Assembly (NCBI GenBank): GCA_032334055.1 | Contig: JAUOZS010000001.1 | Coordinates: 1,958,501-2,022,500 of the forward strand | Source: Selenomonadales bacterium 4137-cl | GTDB lineage: Bacteria > Bacillota > Negativicutes > Sporomusales > UBA7701 | Direction of reading: 5' to 3' | Length of the DNA stretch: 64,000 nt | The notes under the pieces: model-generated | Seen by the model: the letters and a program-made list of their open reading frames with translations, nothing else | Told to the model about the DNA's origin: nothing | Database searches by the model: none | Part shown: one piece after another, positions 52,046 to 60,652 of the stretch | Position numbering within the stretch: position 1 is the stretch's first letter | How the letters are laid out: each line of letters starts with the position of its first letter | Position numbers and translations under genes: made by a program

Positions 52046-53671
52046 TTATGCCTTCATCATCGGCAGCAGTTCGCGGTATTCCTTTTCCAGCCTGGCGGCT
52101 TCTTCCTTGTCCCCGGTCACCGATAGTCTGGCGAGGATAGCCGACAGTCGGTATTCGAGGACCATTCGGCTTTCGGTGGCCGCAGCCCGGTTTCGTTCAT
52201 CCTCGTGTTCGAGGTATTGGCGGTAGTTGCCGGGGAAAAGGCGCAGCTTTCCGGAGTCGATGATAATGAGACTGGTTGCTATTCTGTCGATAAGCTGCCG
52301 GTCGTGGGAGACGAACAGCATCGTGCCCCGGTATTCGGCGAGGACTTCTTCGAGCGCCTCCATGGAGGATAGATCGAGATAATTGGTCGGCTCGTCGAGC
52401 AACAGGAGGTTGGCGCCGCCGGCGATGATCCTGGCGAGGCTTACCCTCGCCCGTTCGCCGCCGCTGAGGACGCGGACGGGTTTGAAAACGTCCTCACGGC
52501 GGAAGAGCAGGCGCGCCAGCAGGCTGCGGACGTCGCCCTCGTTATGGACGCTTCCGGCCATGACATTGGCGAGGATGGTGGCTTCGAGCTCGAGATCGTC
52601 CATTTCCTGGGCAAAGTAGCCGAGTCGTGCGTTGGGCGACACCCATACGGACGACTCGCCCCTGAAAATCATGTTGAGCAGGGTGCTTTTACCGCAGCCG
52701 TTGCCGCCACACAGCGCTGCCTTCTGGCCGTTAGCGAGGCTGAACGCGGCGTCTTCGAATATAACCCGGCCGCCGAAGCGTTTGGTGATCCCGTCGCCAC
52801 GAACAACGATTTTGCTGTAAAGGCCGCCGGTATTTTCGAAAGCGAATGAGGCTGGCGTGCTTTCCCAGGGCTTTTCCGGTACCGTCAGTTTTTCGAGCCG
52901 AGTCTCCAGAGCTTTTACGGCTTTATCGAGGGTCGCCTTGGCTTTCTGGTTGCCCATTTTGTGCAGCCTGGCTTCGGAGTTCCCCATTCTGGAGGGGGTT
53001 TTTCTCGTAGAGACCGAACGGGCTGCACGGTCGGCAATCGCGCTTTGCAGGCATTTCTTTTTTTGGACGTACTGCTCATAGTCCCGCCGCTGTCGTTTAC
53101 GGACGTTTTCCTTTTGGGCAAGGCAGGCGGCGTAGTTGCCGGGGTAGACAGTGAGGCGGCCGTTTTCCAGTTCCCAGATGGTGGTGCAGACGGTGTCGAG
53201 GAGCCGGCGGTCGTGAGAGACGAGGACGAGCGCGCCTGGGAAAGCCCGGAGTTTCGCCTGCAGGATCTCCCGGCCGTCTAGGTCGAGGTTGGCCGCCGGT
53301 TCGTCGGCCAGCAGCAGCGGCCGATCTTCGCCGAGAGCGACGGCGATTTTGTAGCGGGCCAGTTCGCCGCCGCTCATGAAGGGCGCATACTGCCGGCTGA
53401 CGGACAATTCGCCGGCTACGGCCGGGTCCGGTTGCCCGCCTCCCGGCACGGTGTGATCCAGCTGGGGAATATAGGCGACAGGGCAGTTGCGGTGAACGTA
53501 CCCTTCGTCAGGCTGGCTTTCGTCGGCCAGGATGGCGAGCAGGGTCGATTTGCCCGCGCCGTTGCGGCCGACAAGCCCGATCTTTTCGCCCTGGTGTATT
53601 TTTAGACTGTCTATTTCGAGGAGACGGCGGTCTTGGGCGTATGTGACGATGTTTTTCAGTTCCAGCAACAA
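52046..53671 (-). CDS. ABC-F family ATPase (ribosome-protection type)
   Basis: About 541 residues. Two ATPase cassettes: Walker A GLVGRNGAGKST, signature MSGGELARYKIAVAL; Walker A ALCGGNGCGKST, signature LSGGERARVSLARII, Walker B LLLLDEPTNYLDL. A basic interdomain linker (about residues 180-270) and no membrane segment define ABC-F. The short second linker and overall layout resemble Msr/Vga/Lsa/VmlR-type antibiotic-protection factors, not EttA. The start is probably TTG at 53671 (or 53668) after GGAGGGG. A regulated leader precedes it. Confidence 0.88.
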   Translation of the reverse strand: MLLELKNIVTYAQDRRLLEIDSLKIHQGEKIGLVGRNGAGKSTLLAILADESQPDEGYVHRNCPVAYIPQLDHTVPGGGQPDPAVAGELSVSRQYAPFMSGGELARYKIAVALGEDRPLLLADEPAANLDLDGREILQAKLRAFPGALVLVSHDRRLLDTVCTTIWELENGRLTVYPGNYAACLAQKENVRKRQRRDYEQYVQKKKCLQSAIADRAARSVSTRKTPSRMGNSEARLHKMGNQKAKATLDKAVKALETRLEKLTVPEKPWESTPASFAFENTGGLYSKIVVRGDGITKRFGGRVIFEDAAFSLANGQKAALCGGNGCGKSTLLNMIFRGESSVWVSPNARLGYFAQEMDDLELEATILANVMAGSVHNEGDVRSLLARLLFRREDVFKPVRVLSGGERARVSLARIIAGGANLLLLDEPTNYLDLSSMEALEEVLAEYRGTMLFVSHDRQLIDRIATSLIIIDSGKLRLFPGNYRQYLEHEDERNRAAATESRMVLEYRLSAILARLSVTGDKEEAARLEKEYRELLPMMKA

Positions 53672-53866
53672 AAAAGACCCCTCCTTTTTGGGAGAGGACG
53701 GGCAATAGACAAACGGGCGTGAAAAAACATGGTCTATCGCCAATCCTCTTTAGAATCGCAGCCGAGCACAAGTTAACACTCCTGCCTGAAGCAGGGTTCC
53801 GGTGCCCACTGAAATTGCTAAAAAGAATTGTTAGATCATGTCTGCTCCTTTCCAGCCCGTTGTGAT
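53672..53866 (-). promoter_or_regulatory. ABC-F leader: mini-ORF and ribosome-site-sequestering hairpin
   Basis: After the promoter, AAAGGAGCAGAC precedes a two-codon ORF ATG-ATC-TAA (53831-53839). A second frame begins TTG after AGGAG near 53771 and runs out of frame into the gene. ATAGAC / GTCTAT and CCTCTCC / GGAGGGG can pair; the latter hides the gene's ribosome site. Such leaders let stalled ribosomes induce resistance ABC-F genes. Confidence 0.55.
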
Positions 53867-53872
53867 GCTTTC

Positions 53873-53901
53873 ATTATACCCGGCGGCAGCGGGCTGCGCA
53901 A
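53873..53901 (-). promoter_or_regulatory. Sigma-A promoter of the ABC-F gene
   Basis: Minus strand: -35 TTGCGC (53896-53901), 17-nt spacer, -10 TATAAT (53873-53878). It sits just after the feoA stop codon. Confidence 0.8.
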
Positions 53902-53913
53902 GGGTAAAAGCTG

Positions 53914-54153
53914 TCACACAGGAGTATTAGGGACGCCGACGAGAATACCGGCGGCGATTTTTCGGTCGATGGCCAGACGGGTGTTGCCGACGGCAAGCAC
54001 GTAAACAGGGAAGATCTGGAGGATTTGGATGTCCGTTCCCGGCAGGATGCCGAAGGCGAGCAGCCTGGCCAGGTCCCGGCGGCCGGCGGGCAGGGAGGCG
54101 ACGGTTGCCTTTTGCCCGGCGCGCAGGCGGGTGAGCGGCATTTGTTTCCCCAT
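53914..54153 (-). CDS. feoA: Ferrous iron transport accessory protein FeoA
   Basis: 79-residue SH3-like protein (LTRLRAGQKATVASLPAG...LLAFGILPGTDIQILQIFP). It modulates the FeoB channel. Unusually it lies downstream of feoB, separated by a stem-loop; feoA normally comes first. Confidence 0.92.
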   Translation of the reverse strand: MGKQMPLTRLRAGQKATVASLPAGRRDLARLLAFGILPGTDIQILQIFPVYVLAVGNTRLAIDRKIAAGILVGVPNTPV

Positions 54154-54169
54154 TGTTTCCCCTCTTCCC

Positions 54170-54217
54170 GAGGCTGCCCGAAAAATCCCCCCGCGGATGG
54201 ATTTTCCGGGCAGCCTC
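54170..54217. promoter_or_regulatory. Stem-loop between feoB and feoA
   Basis: GAGGCTGCCCG...AAAATCC / GGATTTT...CGGGCAGCCTC, 18 bp with one bulge. It may attenuate or process the feoB-feoA message. Confidence 0.6.
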
Positions 54218-54219
54218 CG

Positions 54220-56139
54220 CTAGATGACGAGCGGGGCCAAGAGGCTGGCGAGCCAGCCCGCGGCCAACGCGACGACGGCGATGATGGCGGTCATTATGGC
54301 GGCGGCTAAGGGGCCGCGCTCCTTAACGATAACCATGAGCTGGGCGACGCAGGGGACGAAGAGGGTGAGAGCGACGGCGGCGACGAGAAGCTGGCGGGGA
54401 CCGAGGAGGCCGGCGGCAGCCATGTCGTACAGGCCGGCGGCTCCGTAGTCGCGCCGGAAAAAGCCCAGCAGGAATATCGGGGCGGTGGCGGCCGGAAGGC
54501 CGAGGCCGGCCATAAGGGGCTCCACCGCTTTTATAATATATGCCAGCAGGCCGCTGCGGTCACCGAGCCAGAGGAGAAAGCTGGCGAGGAAGAAGACGGG
54601 AATTATTTCCACGAAGTACCAGATCATGCGGGTGGAGGCTTTGTGGAGGACGTTGGCGGGGTCGGGTATCCGGAGGGGCGGGAGCTCGATGTAGAAGGGG
54701 CTGCGTTCGCCGGGCAGGAGGCGGGCGGCGAGCAGGCCGGAGAGGATGAAGACGGCGAGGATGATGGCGGCCCACAGGGCGACGGCGCGGCCATCGCCGG
54801 CGAGGATGGCGAGGACGACGCCGAGTTGGGCGGAGCAGGGGATGGTCAGGGCGAGCAGGAAGGTGGCGAGGAGGCGCTCGCGCTTGGTTTCGAGGGTACG
54901 GACGACGAAGACGGCCATGGTGCCGCAGCCGAGTCCGAGGGTGACGGGAATGACGGCCCGGCCGTTGAGGCCAAAGCGTTTGAAGAGGCCGTCGACGAGC
55001 ATGGCGAGGCGGGGCAGGTAGCCGCAGTCTTCGAGGAGGGCGAAGGCGACGAAGAAGGTGCCGACGATGGGGAGGATAATGGCGACGGCGTAGCGGAGGC
55101 CGAGGGTGAAAAGGCCGTATTCGCCGGCCAGGAGGGACTGCAGCCATTCCCAGGGTATCCAGGTGTGGCAGGCGTGGTGGACGGCGGGGGTGATGACGCG
55201 GGCGAAGACGTTGTCGTCGATGTAGTCGACGAGGAAGCCGGCGCCGAAGCCGCCGACGAATTTATAGAGCCCCCAGTAGAGGACTAGGGCGAGGATGGGG
55301 ATGCCGGTCAGGGGCTGGCGGGTAAGAAGGTCGAGGAAATCGGCCGTCCGGCGGCGGCCGGCCGGGCCGCGGGTGACGACGGCGGCGGCGAGCCGGTCGG
55401 CCTGGGCCTGGCGTTCGGCGGCGATCAGTTGGGCAAAGGGCTGGACGCTTTTCCGGGCGGCGTCCTGGGCGGCGGCGACGGCGGCCGGGTAGGCGGTATC
55501 GTTTTTCAGCTGCGAGTGGGTGACCGGGTCGCCGGCGAGCAGGAGAAGGGCAAGGATGCGGACGGCGGGGCGGCGGTCGCCGAGCGGTGTTGTCACGGCG
55601 GCTAGGGCTGCTTCGAGGTCCGGGCCAAGGAGGAGGGGCGGCTGCGGTTGCCGCCGGTAGGAGACGATGGCGTCGCGGAGGCGGTCAAGGCCGATTTTTC
55701 TGACGGCGGCCGCGGCCACGACGGGGATGCCGAGGAGGCCGGCGAGGCGGGCGGTGTCGAAGGCAAGGCCGGCGGCGGCGGCTTCGTCGATGAGGTTGAG
55801 GACGAGGATGACGGGCAGGCCGGCGTCAAGGAGGGCAAGGGTGAAGGGCAGAGAGCGGGCGAGGTTTTTGGCGTCGGCGACATGGACGACGAGGTCGGGC
55901 GCGCCGGCGAGGAGAAATTCGCGGGTGACGCGCTCTTCGTCGGTAATGGGGGCGAGCGAGTAGATGCCGGGGGTGTCGACGATTTCGCACGGTACGCCGC
56001 CGAGGCGGGCGTAGCCGCGGGCGACTTCGACGGTGGTGCCGGGGTAGTTGGAGACATTGACGTATTTGCCGGTGAGGTTGTTGAAGATGACGCTTTTGCC
56101 CACGTTGGGAGCCCCGACCAGGACGATTCTGCGCTGCAT
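54220..56139 (-). CDS. feoB: Ferrous iron transporter FeoB
   Basis: 639 residues. The N-terminal G domain has GAPNVGKS, PGTT, DTPG and NLID; a helical GDI-like spacer follows. The membrane part carries two Gate regions with conserved cysteines (LEDCGYLPR, LGCGTMAVF, TIPCSAQLGV, VPCVAQLM) and GFFRRDYGAAGL. It imports Fe2+. The length is slightly short for FeoB, through a compact GDI region. ATG at 56139. Confidence 0.95.
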   Translation of the reverse strand: MQRRIVLVGAPNVGKSVIFNNLTGKYVNVSNYPGTTVEVARGYARLGGVPCEIVDTPGIYSLAPITDEERVTREFLLAGAPDLVVHVADAKNLARSLPFTLALLDAGLPVILVLNLIDEAAAAGLAFDTARLAGLLGIPVVAAAAVRKIGLDRLRDAIVSYRRQPQPPLLLGPDLEAALAAVTTPLGDRRPAVRILALLLLAGDPVTHSQLKNDTAYPAAVAAAQDAARKSVQPFAQLIAAERQAQADRLAAAVVTRGPAGRRRTADFLDLLTRQPLTGIPILALVLYWGLYKFVGGFGAGFLVDYIDDNVFARVITPAVHHACHTWIPWEWLQSLLAGEYGLFTLGLRYAVAIILPIVGTFFVAFALLEDCGYLPRLAMLVDGLFKRFGLNGRAVIPVTLGLGCGTMAVFVVRTLETKRERLLATFLLALTIPCSAQLGVVLAILAGDGRAVALWAAIILAVFILSGLLAARLLPGERSPFYIELPPLRIPDPANVLHKASTRMIWYFVEIIPVFFLASFLLWLGDRSGLLAYIIKAVEPLMAGLGLPAATAPIFLLGFFRRDYGAAGLYDMAAAGLLGPRQLLVAAVALTLFVPCVAQLMVIVKERGPLAAAIMTAIIAVVALAAGWLASLLAPLVI

Positions 56140-56212
56140 GCCTCTCCCCCGCCTTTCTTTTGCTCGATGGTATCTCCTATTCGCGGGACGGGGGGATTAT
56201 GAAAAAGAAAAA

Positions 56213-56237
56213 ACCGCGAACCTTGGAAGTTCGCGGT
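56213..56237 (-). terminator. Terminator of the thioredoxin gene
   Basis: ACCGCGAAC / GTTCGCGGT with a 7-nt loop, followed on the minus strand by TTTTTTCTTTTT. It also separates trxA from feoB. Confidence 0.88.
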
Positions 56238-56313
56238 GGGTAGAGAACAGTTCAATACTGTCTAGAAAGGCGTTCCGGGATAACGCCGCGAGGCGGCCTT
56301 TATCGCCGAGCGC

Positions 56314-56637
56314 CTACAGGTGGGCTTTGATGCGGTCGGCCAGGCTGCCCTTCGGCTGGAAACCGACGATTTTTTCCGCCTGCTCGCCGTCCTTGAACAG
56401 GATCATGGTGGGCAGGCTCATGACACCGTATTTCTGGGCGAGGGAACGGTTCTGGTCGACGTTGATCTTGACGATTTTGTATTTGCCGCCGGTTTCGCCG
56501 GCAAGCTCGTCGAGGATGGGGGAAAGACGCTGGCAGTAGCCGCACCACGGGGCCCAGAAATCGGCGAGCACGGGGACGGCCGCGTCGAGCACTTCTTCTT
56601 GGAAGTTCGCTTCGTTGACATCCGGGGCATTGGCCAT
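56314..56637 (-). CDS. trxA: Thioredoxin
   Basis: 107 residues with active site APWCGYCQRLSP and cis-proline LPTMILFKDG. General protein-disulfide reductase. The ATG at 56637 gives 8-nt spacing from GGAGAG; an ATG two codons earlier is too close. Confidence 0.95.
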   Translation of the reverse strand: MANAPDVNEANFQEEVLDAAVPVLADFWAPWCGYCQRLSPILDELAGETGGKYKIVKINVDQNRSLAQKYGVMSLPTMILFKDGEQAEKIVGFQPKGSLADRIKAHL

Positions 56638-56671
56638 TTTCATCTCTCCTTTGTTTTTGACATTCGCCCGG

Positions 56672-57070
56672 TCAGCCCGTAATGCCGCGCTTGCGGCACT
56701 CGGCCATAACGCAGGCTTTGATGACGGTAAGGCCGAGGTCTTCGCCGAGTTTGGCGACCGCCGGCGCGTCGGCTCCCGGCTGGAGCCAGACGTACTTGAT
56801 GCCGGCGTCGGCGCAGTCGCGCATGATCTGCTCGCCGACCTTGGGTGGCACGACAACGTCGACGACGTCGGGTTTCTCCGGCAGGTCCTTGAGGCCGGGG
56901 TAGCATTTCCGGCCCATGACTTCTTCGAGGCCGGGGTTGACGGGATAGACTTCGAAGTGACCGGTGTCGTCCATGAATTTGAATATCTTGTAGCCGAATT
57001 TGTCTTTGTTGTTGTTGGCGCCTACCACCGCCCAGGTTTTGAGGGCGAGGGTCTTGTCGATGTCGGTCAT
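56672..57070 (-). CDS. CoA-binding (YccU-like) domain protein
   Basis: 132 residues forming a single Rossmann-type CoA-binding domain (WAVVGANNNKDKFGYKIFKF, YPVNPGLEEVMGRKCYPGL, VVVPPKVGEQIM, WLQPGA, VIKACVMAE). Standalone members are widespread and lack known function. AGGAGG site. Cotranscribed upstream of trxA. Confidence 0.88.
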   Translation of the reverse strand: MTDIDKTLALKTWAVVGANNNKDKFGYKIFKFMDDTGHFEVYPVNPGLEEVMGRKCYPGLKDLPEKPDVVDVVVPPKVGEQIMRDCADAGIKYVWLQPGADAPAVAKLGEDLGLTVIKACVMAECRKRGITG

Positions 57071-57153
57071 GCGGTCCTCCTGATTCAGATTTATCCCATT
57101 TTCATTATATTGCCAGCAGGCCCCAAAGGTCAATCGCGGACAGGGCGGCGACA

Positions 57154-58752
57154 TTATTCCAGGTAGGCTTGTTTGAGATAGACGATGCCGAGGACGGTCC
57201 TGATCTGGTTCCTGACGTTCGGGCGGACCATGACCGGGCTGGTGCTGAAGTAGACGGGGAGGACGACGGCGTCGGCCAGGAGAATTTTCTCGGCGGCGTG
57301 GAAGGCCTCGGAGCGGGTCGTGACATCGGAGGTCTGCCGGGCGGCGGTGAGGTGGCTGTCGTAGGCTGGGTTGGCATAGCCGGGGCTGTTGTTGCCATTG
57401 GCTGTTTCGAAGAGCTCCAGGAAGGTCATGGGGTCGATGTAGTCGCCGATCCAGCTGTCGATGGCCACCTGGAAGTTGTGTTTGTCGAGGTTGTCGTAGA
57501 ATACCTTGAGCTCCTGGTTGCTGAGCTGGACGGTGACGCCGAGGGTGCGTTTCCACATTTCCTGCACGGCTTCGGCGATTAGTTTGTTGCTTTCGCTGGT
57601 GTTGTACAGGAGGGTGATGGGCGGCAGGCCCTTGCCTTCGGGATAGCCGGCCTCGGCAAGCAGTTTTTTGGCGGCGGCGGTGTCGTTGTCGGCGAAGTAT
57701 TGGCCGCCTTTGGCGCGGAAGTCTTTGCCGCCGGCGTCGGCGATGCCCGGAGGCACAAAGGCGAGGGCGGGAGTCTGACCGCCGCGGGCGACCCGGTCAA
57801 CGAGGCTGCGCCGGTCGAGGGCGAGGGTGAAGGCTTTGCGGACCCTGGCATCGTTGAAGGGGGCTTTTTTGACGTTGAAGGGGAAGTAGCTGACGCCGAG
57901 GAAGGGGAATATCTTGAGCTTGCCTTCCTTCTGGAGGCGCGGTATTTCGCTTACGGGCGGGCTGTCGGCCATGTCGAGCTGCTTGTTTTCGAACATGACG
58001 AGCCGGGTGGCGGCCGAGTCGACGAGGACGATGTCGACCTTGTCCATGCGGACCTTGCCGGCGTCCCAGTAGTGTTCGTTCCTGACCAGTTCCATTTTGT
58101 TGTCGTGGACCCAGTTCGTCAGGCGGAAGGGCCCGTTGCCGACGAAGGTTTTGGCGTCGGCGGCCCAGCGCTGGTTGGCGGCGGCGTTGCGACTGACGGG
58201 GTAGAAGGTGCGGAAGGCGACGAGGGACAGGAAATAGGGGGTCGGCCGTTCGAGGGCGACTTCGAGGGTGTCGTCGCCCAGCGCTTTGACGCCTACGGCG
58301 GCGGCGGCGGCTTTCTTTTCGTTATAGGCGCGGCCGTTTTTGAGGCAGAATAACTGGTAGGCGTAGCTGGAGGCGAGCTCGGGACTGAGGGCGGATTTCC
58401 AGGCGTATTCGAAGTCGGCGGCGGTGACCGGCTCGCCGTTCGACCATTTCGCCCCTTTGCGGAGGTGGAAGGTGTAGGTGAGGCCGTCGGGGGAGATCTC
58501 CCAGCGCTCGGCGGCGGCCGGCACGGGGCTGCTGGCGGCGTCGAGGGCGGTGAGGCCTTCGAACAGTTGGGCCTGGATGATGCCGGCGGGGATACTCGTG
58601 GCTTTGCGGGGGTCGAGGGTTTCCGGCTCGGCGGCGACGGCGTAGCGTAGGTATTTGGCGTCTTTTTTGGCGCCGAACCAGGAGCAGCCGGACAGGATGA
58701 AGGTGGCTGCAAGCACGATGGCGAGGATGAGGGCGGTTGTCTTCTTGGCCAA
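57154..58752 (-). CDS. oppA: Oligopeptide ABC transporter substrate-binding lipoprotein (OppA-like)
   Basis: 532 residues. Signal peptide with lipobox ILSGC, then an SBP family 5 fold (YAVAAEPETLDP, LEVALERPTPYFLSLVAF, RKAFTLALDRRSLV, LYNTSESNKLIAEAVQEMWK). It starts TTG after AAGGAGA. No permease or ATPase genes lie beside it, so it must dock with a transporter encoded elsewhere. Divergent from two cytosolic wall-peptide enzymes, so murein peptide binding (MppA-like) is plausible. Confidence 0.9.
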   Translation of the reverse strand: MAKKTTALILAIVLAATFILSGCSWFGAKKDAKYLRYAVAAEPETLDPRKATSIPAGIIQAQLFEGLTALDAASSPVPAAAERWEISPDGLTYTFHLRKGAKWSNGEPVTAADFEYAWKSALSPELASSYAYQLFCLKNGRAYNEKKAAAAAVGVKALGDDTLEVALERPTPYFLSLVAFRTFYPVSRNAAANQRWAADAKTFVGNGPFRLTNWVHDNKMELVRNEHYWDAGKVRMDKVDIVLVDSAATRLVMFENKQLDMADSPPVSEIPRLQKEGKLKIFPFLGVSYFPFNVKKAPFNDARVRKAFTLALDRRSLVDRVARGGQTPALAFVPPGIADAGGKDFRAKGGQYFADNDTAAAKKLLAEAGYPEGKGLPPITLLYNTSESNKLIAEAVQEMWKRTLGVTVQLSNQELKVFYDNLDKHNFQVAIDSWIGDYIDPMTFLELFETANGNNSPGYANPAYDSHLTAARQTSDVTTRSEAFHAAEKILLADAVVLPVYFSTSPVMVRPNVRNQIRTVLGIVYLKQAYLE

Positions 58753-58874
58753 GGCGGTCTCCTTTCGGTGTCCGTCAGGGATAATTTGCGCTTCCGGGCG
58801 CTAAACCATACCCGTGGGCAAGGGTTTTGCCCGGCGGCGGCGAAAACTGCGGTATGGATGAATGAGGTGATACT

Positions 58875-59678
58875 TTGTCAAAGAAGGCTGAAAGCGATCT
58901 GACGGCGGCGATGGCGGCGACGGTGGCCGGCGAGCCGGGCGTTTTTTCGGCGGCGGCGGTCGAGCTGCCGGCCGGCCGGCGCTGGCTGCTAAATCCTAAA
59001 CGGCTGCGGTCGGCAAGCCTGATAAAGATTTTTATCCTCGCGGAGGCGTTCCGCCGCATCGGCCGGGGCGAACTGGACCCGGAGGAGGCGGTGGCGATCC
59101 CGGCGGAGGCGATCGTGGGCGGCGCGGGACAGTTGGAGTTCGCCGCGCCGGGGACGGTGCGGACGTGGCGCGAGCTGCTGGAGGCTATGATCGTGGAGAG
59201 CGACAATACGGCGACTAATATGGTGATCGACCGCCTGGGGATGGAGAGCGTGAACGCGCTGGCGGTGGCGCTGGGGTGCCGCGACACGGTGCTGCGCCGC
59301 AAGATGATGGATTTCGCGGCCGCGGCGGCCGGGCGGGAGAATTATACGACGCCGGCCGATGTGGCGGCGGTGCTGGCGAGGTTGTACCGGCGCGAGTGCG
59401 TTAGCCCCGCGGCCGACGAGGCGATGGTGGCCATCCTGCTCCGCCAGGAGGACCGCTGCAAGCTGCCCCTCCTCCTCCCCGCCGCCGCAAAGGTGGCGTG
59501 CAAATCCGGGGAGCTGGACGGCGCCGAGCACGATGCGGGGATCGTTTACGGGGAGGGGCACGATTATGTGCTGGCGGTGATGAGCGACGGCCTGCCGGAC
59601 GAGGAGCGCGGCCGGGGGGTTATCGCGCAGTTGTCGCGCACGGTTTACGATTGGCTGCATAGTAATATATCAGCGTGA
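58875..59678 (+). CDS. Class A beta-lactamase-like serine hydrolase (cytosolic)
   Basis: 267 residues with the SxxK motif SASLIKIF, SDN in ESDNTATN and KSG in CKSGELDG. No signal peptide is visible, and the omega-loop Glu of true beta-lactamases is not evident (only GRENYTTP). It therefore looks like a penicillin-recognising enzyme acting in the cytosol. TTG start, GAGGTG site. Followed 18 nt later by the NlpC/P60 gene; a role in muropeptide turnover is inferred. Confidence 0.85.
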   Translation: MSKKAESDLTAAMAATVAGEPGVFSAAAVELPAGRRWLLNPKRLRSASLIKIFILAEAFRRIGRGELDPEEAVAIPAEAIVGGAGQLEFAAPGTVRTWRELLEAMIVESDNTATNMVIDRLGMESVNALAVALGCRDTVLRRKMMDFAAAAAGRENYTTPADVAAVLARLYRRECVSPAADEAMVAILLRQEDRCKLPLLLPAAAKVACKSGELDGAEHDAGIVYGEGHDYVLAVMSDGLPDEERGRGVIAQLSRTVYDWLHSNISA

Positions 59679-59696
59679 TTTCCGGAGGACTGCTTT

Positions 59697-60605
59697 ATGA
59701 CTGATTGTTCGACAGCCGTTAATGTTTCTGCCGCCATGCTGTGGACCGCGCCAGGGCCGAAACGGGACCACGACCGGCTTATCCTGGGGGCGGCGACCGA
59801 TCCGGCGGCGTGGGCGGACGGCATGGACGAGGATATGCGGCTGTGGCTGGTGGGCCAGGTGGAGTCGCAGCTTTTGTACGGGGAACGGGTGGCGGTGCTG
59901 GGCCGCGAGGGCGAGTGGCTGCGTGTGGCGGCGGCGGAGCAGGCGTCCGGCAGGGATGGGCGCGGCTACCCTGGCTGGCTGCCGGCCGCCCAGGTGAGCG
60001 ATAACGATGTTTTTCTGGCGGAGCGGGCCGCTTTGCCGGCGGCGGCGGTAACGGCGACGAGGACGCTTTTATACGCTGACGCGGCCGGCCGCGAGCCGGT
60101 GGCCGAACTGAGCTGGCAGACGCGCCTGCCGCTGCTGGCCGCTGTGGGCGCGATGCTGCAGGTGAGACGGCCGGACGGGGCGGTGGGCTATATATCGCAG
60201 TATGCCGCCTCTCCCCTCTCCCCCGCCCCGTTTGACGGGGAACGGCTGCTGGCGGAGGCGAGGCGGTTCGCCGGGCTGCACTATGTCTGGGGCGGCACGT
60301 CGGCGTGGGGGTTCGACTGTTCGGGGTTCGCGCTGCGGCTATACCAGTCCCAGGGGGTGGCAATCCCCCGCGACGCCGACGAGCAGGCGGCGGGCGGGAC
60401 GGCGGTGGCCGACGGCGACCTGCTGCCTGGCGATCTGCTGTTTTTCGCCGGCCCCGGCGGTCAGGGCGATATCCACCATGTGGGGGTGTTCGCGGGCGAT
60501 TCGACGATGATCCACGCCCCGAACAGCCGGTCGGCGATCCGCGAGGACGATTTCACCGTCGGGAAGTATGGCGAGGAGTATTGGGGGGCGCGTCGCTACA
60601 GATAG
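59697..60605 (+). CDS. NlpC/P60 gamma-D-glutamyl-L-diamino acid endopeptidase (YkfC-like)
   Basis: 302 residues. Two SH3b-like domains (about 1-90 and 105-165) precede an NlpC/P60 papain-like domain with Cys in FDCSGFAL, His in IHHVGVF and third residue His in MIHAPNS. The start (VNVSAAMLWTAPGPKRDHD) matches YkfC, and no signal peptide is present, so recycling of imported murein tripeptides in the cytosol is likely. AGGAC-type site near ATG 59697. Confidence 0.88.
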   Translation: MTDCSTAVNVSAAMLWTAPGPKRDHDRLILGAATDPAAWADGMDEDMRLWLVGQVESQLLYGERVAVLGREGEWLRVAAAEQASGRDGRGYPGWLPAAQVSDNDVFLAERAALPAAAVTATRTLLYADAAGREPVAELSWQTRLPLLAAVGAMLQVRRPDGAVGYISQYAASPLSPAPFDGERLLAEARRFAGLHYVWGGTSAWGFDCSGFALRLYQSQGVAIPRDADEQAAGGTAVADGDLLPGDLLFFAGPGGQGDIHHVGVFAGDSTMIHAPNSRSAIREDDFTVGKYGEEYWGARRYR

Positions 60606-60620
60606 GTTTTTCAGCGGGCT

Positions 60621-60652
60621 CCGCTGTCCTTTGCGGACAGCGGGGCTTTTCT
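60621..60652. terminator. Terminator between the NlpC/P60 gene and gluQ
   Basis: CCGCTGTCC / GGACAGCGG with a 5-nt loop and GGGGCTTTTCT tail. Confidence 0.85.

Noticed and set aside
56240..56313. Hairpin-rich trxA 3' region as another copy of the element
   Set aside because: It contains CTGTCTAGAAAG-like sequence, but the CCAGATGC/GCAGATGG and GTAC core are missing, so membership is not supported.
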